From CAYMJK01 sp043101635 (lineage in GTDB: Bacteria > Planctomycetota > Phycisphaerae > Phycisphaerales > UBA1924), in assembly GCA_043101635.1 (NCBI GenBank), contig JBICIE010000123.1:1-5502 (forward strand): 5,502 bases of DNA. The letters are read 5' to 3'. Shown here piece after piece: positions 5,480-5,502 of this stretch. A program made the translations under genes and the position numbers. Numbering within the stretch: the stretch's first letter is position 1; each line of letters starts with the position of its first letter. The notes beneath the pieces were generated by a model that worked only from the letters and a program-made list of their open reading frames with translations, was not told the origin of the DNA and did not search any database.

Positions 5480-5502
5480 GGGCTGCTTGCGCTTGCGGGG
5501 CG

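Larger units (their letters stand above)
5169..5502. other. Non-coding tail region, no convincing gene
   Basis: 334 bases after ThpR with no believable coding sequence. Frames open here on the minus strand give Pro/Arg/Ala-rich low-complexity protein without domain signatures. The first part is G-rich on the plus strand; the last 140 bases are more balanced and hold a tandem 9-bp repeat, an imperfect hairpin, and a terminator-like hairpin. It could be a long 3' untranslated region, a dispersed intergenic repeat or a small RNA locus. The window ends before the next gene appears. Confidence 0.6.

Noticed and set aside
1..5502. A CRISPR array, tRNA/rRNA genes, insertion sequences or defence genes.
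   Set aside because: No regularly spaced repeats, tRNA-like cloverleaf, rRNA text, transposase motifs or terminal inverted repeats were seen on reading both strands.

Overview
This is a high-GC bacterial window with dense, short-gapped genes and strong G/C third-position codon bias. The gene set contains no phage, plasmid or transposon genes. The protein flavour suggests a planctomycete-like bacterium, perhaps Phycisphaerae. That impression rests on the UDP-xylose synthase type, the cache-HAMP histidine kinase with a long ATP lid, and a small conserved-looking orphan protein. It is from memory of families, not from a marker gene.

Layout: (1) Positions 2-769, plus strand: UDP-glucuronate decarboxylase (UDP-xylose synthase), cut at the left edge and missing its NAD-binding N-terminus. 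(2) 812-2737, plus: a membrane sensor histidine kinase (extracytoplasmic double-cache sensor, HAMP, HisKA, HATPase). (3) 2723-3145, minus: a stand-alone receiver-domain response regulator. It converges on the kinase, and the two 3' ends overlap by 15 bp. (4) A 46-bp divergent gap (3146-3191) holding a perfect 14-bp palindrome. (5) 3192-3674, plus: an unrecognised 160-aa protein with a good ribosome binding site. (6) 3705-4622, plus: an NAD(P)-dependent epimerase/dehydratase-type SDR. (7) 4623-5168, plus: an RNA 2',3'-cyclic phosphodiesterase (ThpR/LigT, 2H superfamily) whose GTG start directly abuts the epimerase stop. (8) 5169-5502: no convincing gene. It holds a strongly G-over-C-skewed tract, a tandem 9-bp repeat, an imperfect hairpin, and a good hairpin-plus-T-run terminator near the right edge.

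How the genes fit together: the kinase and the receiver protein are the obvious candidate two-component pair, although they sit tail to tail rather than in one operon. The 160-aa protein, the SDR and ThpR look like one co-directional transcription unit starting in the divergent gap. UDP-xylose synthesis points to surface polysaccharide or glycoconjugate production; a link to the adjacent kinase is only positional. I see no convincing new defence, mobile or CRISPR-like system. The least explained items are the convergent kinase/regulator arrangement, the orphan 160-aa protein, the palindrome and the structured 3' non-coding region.
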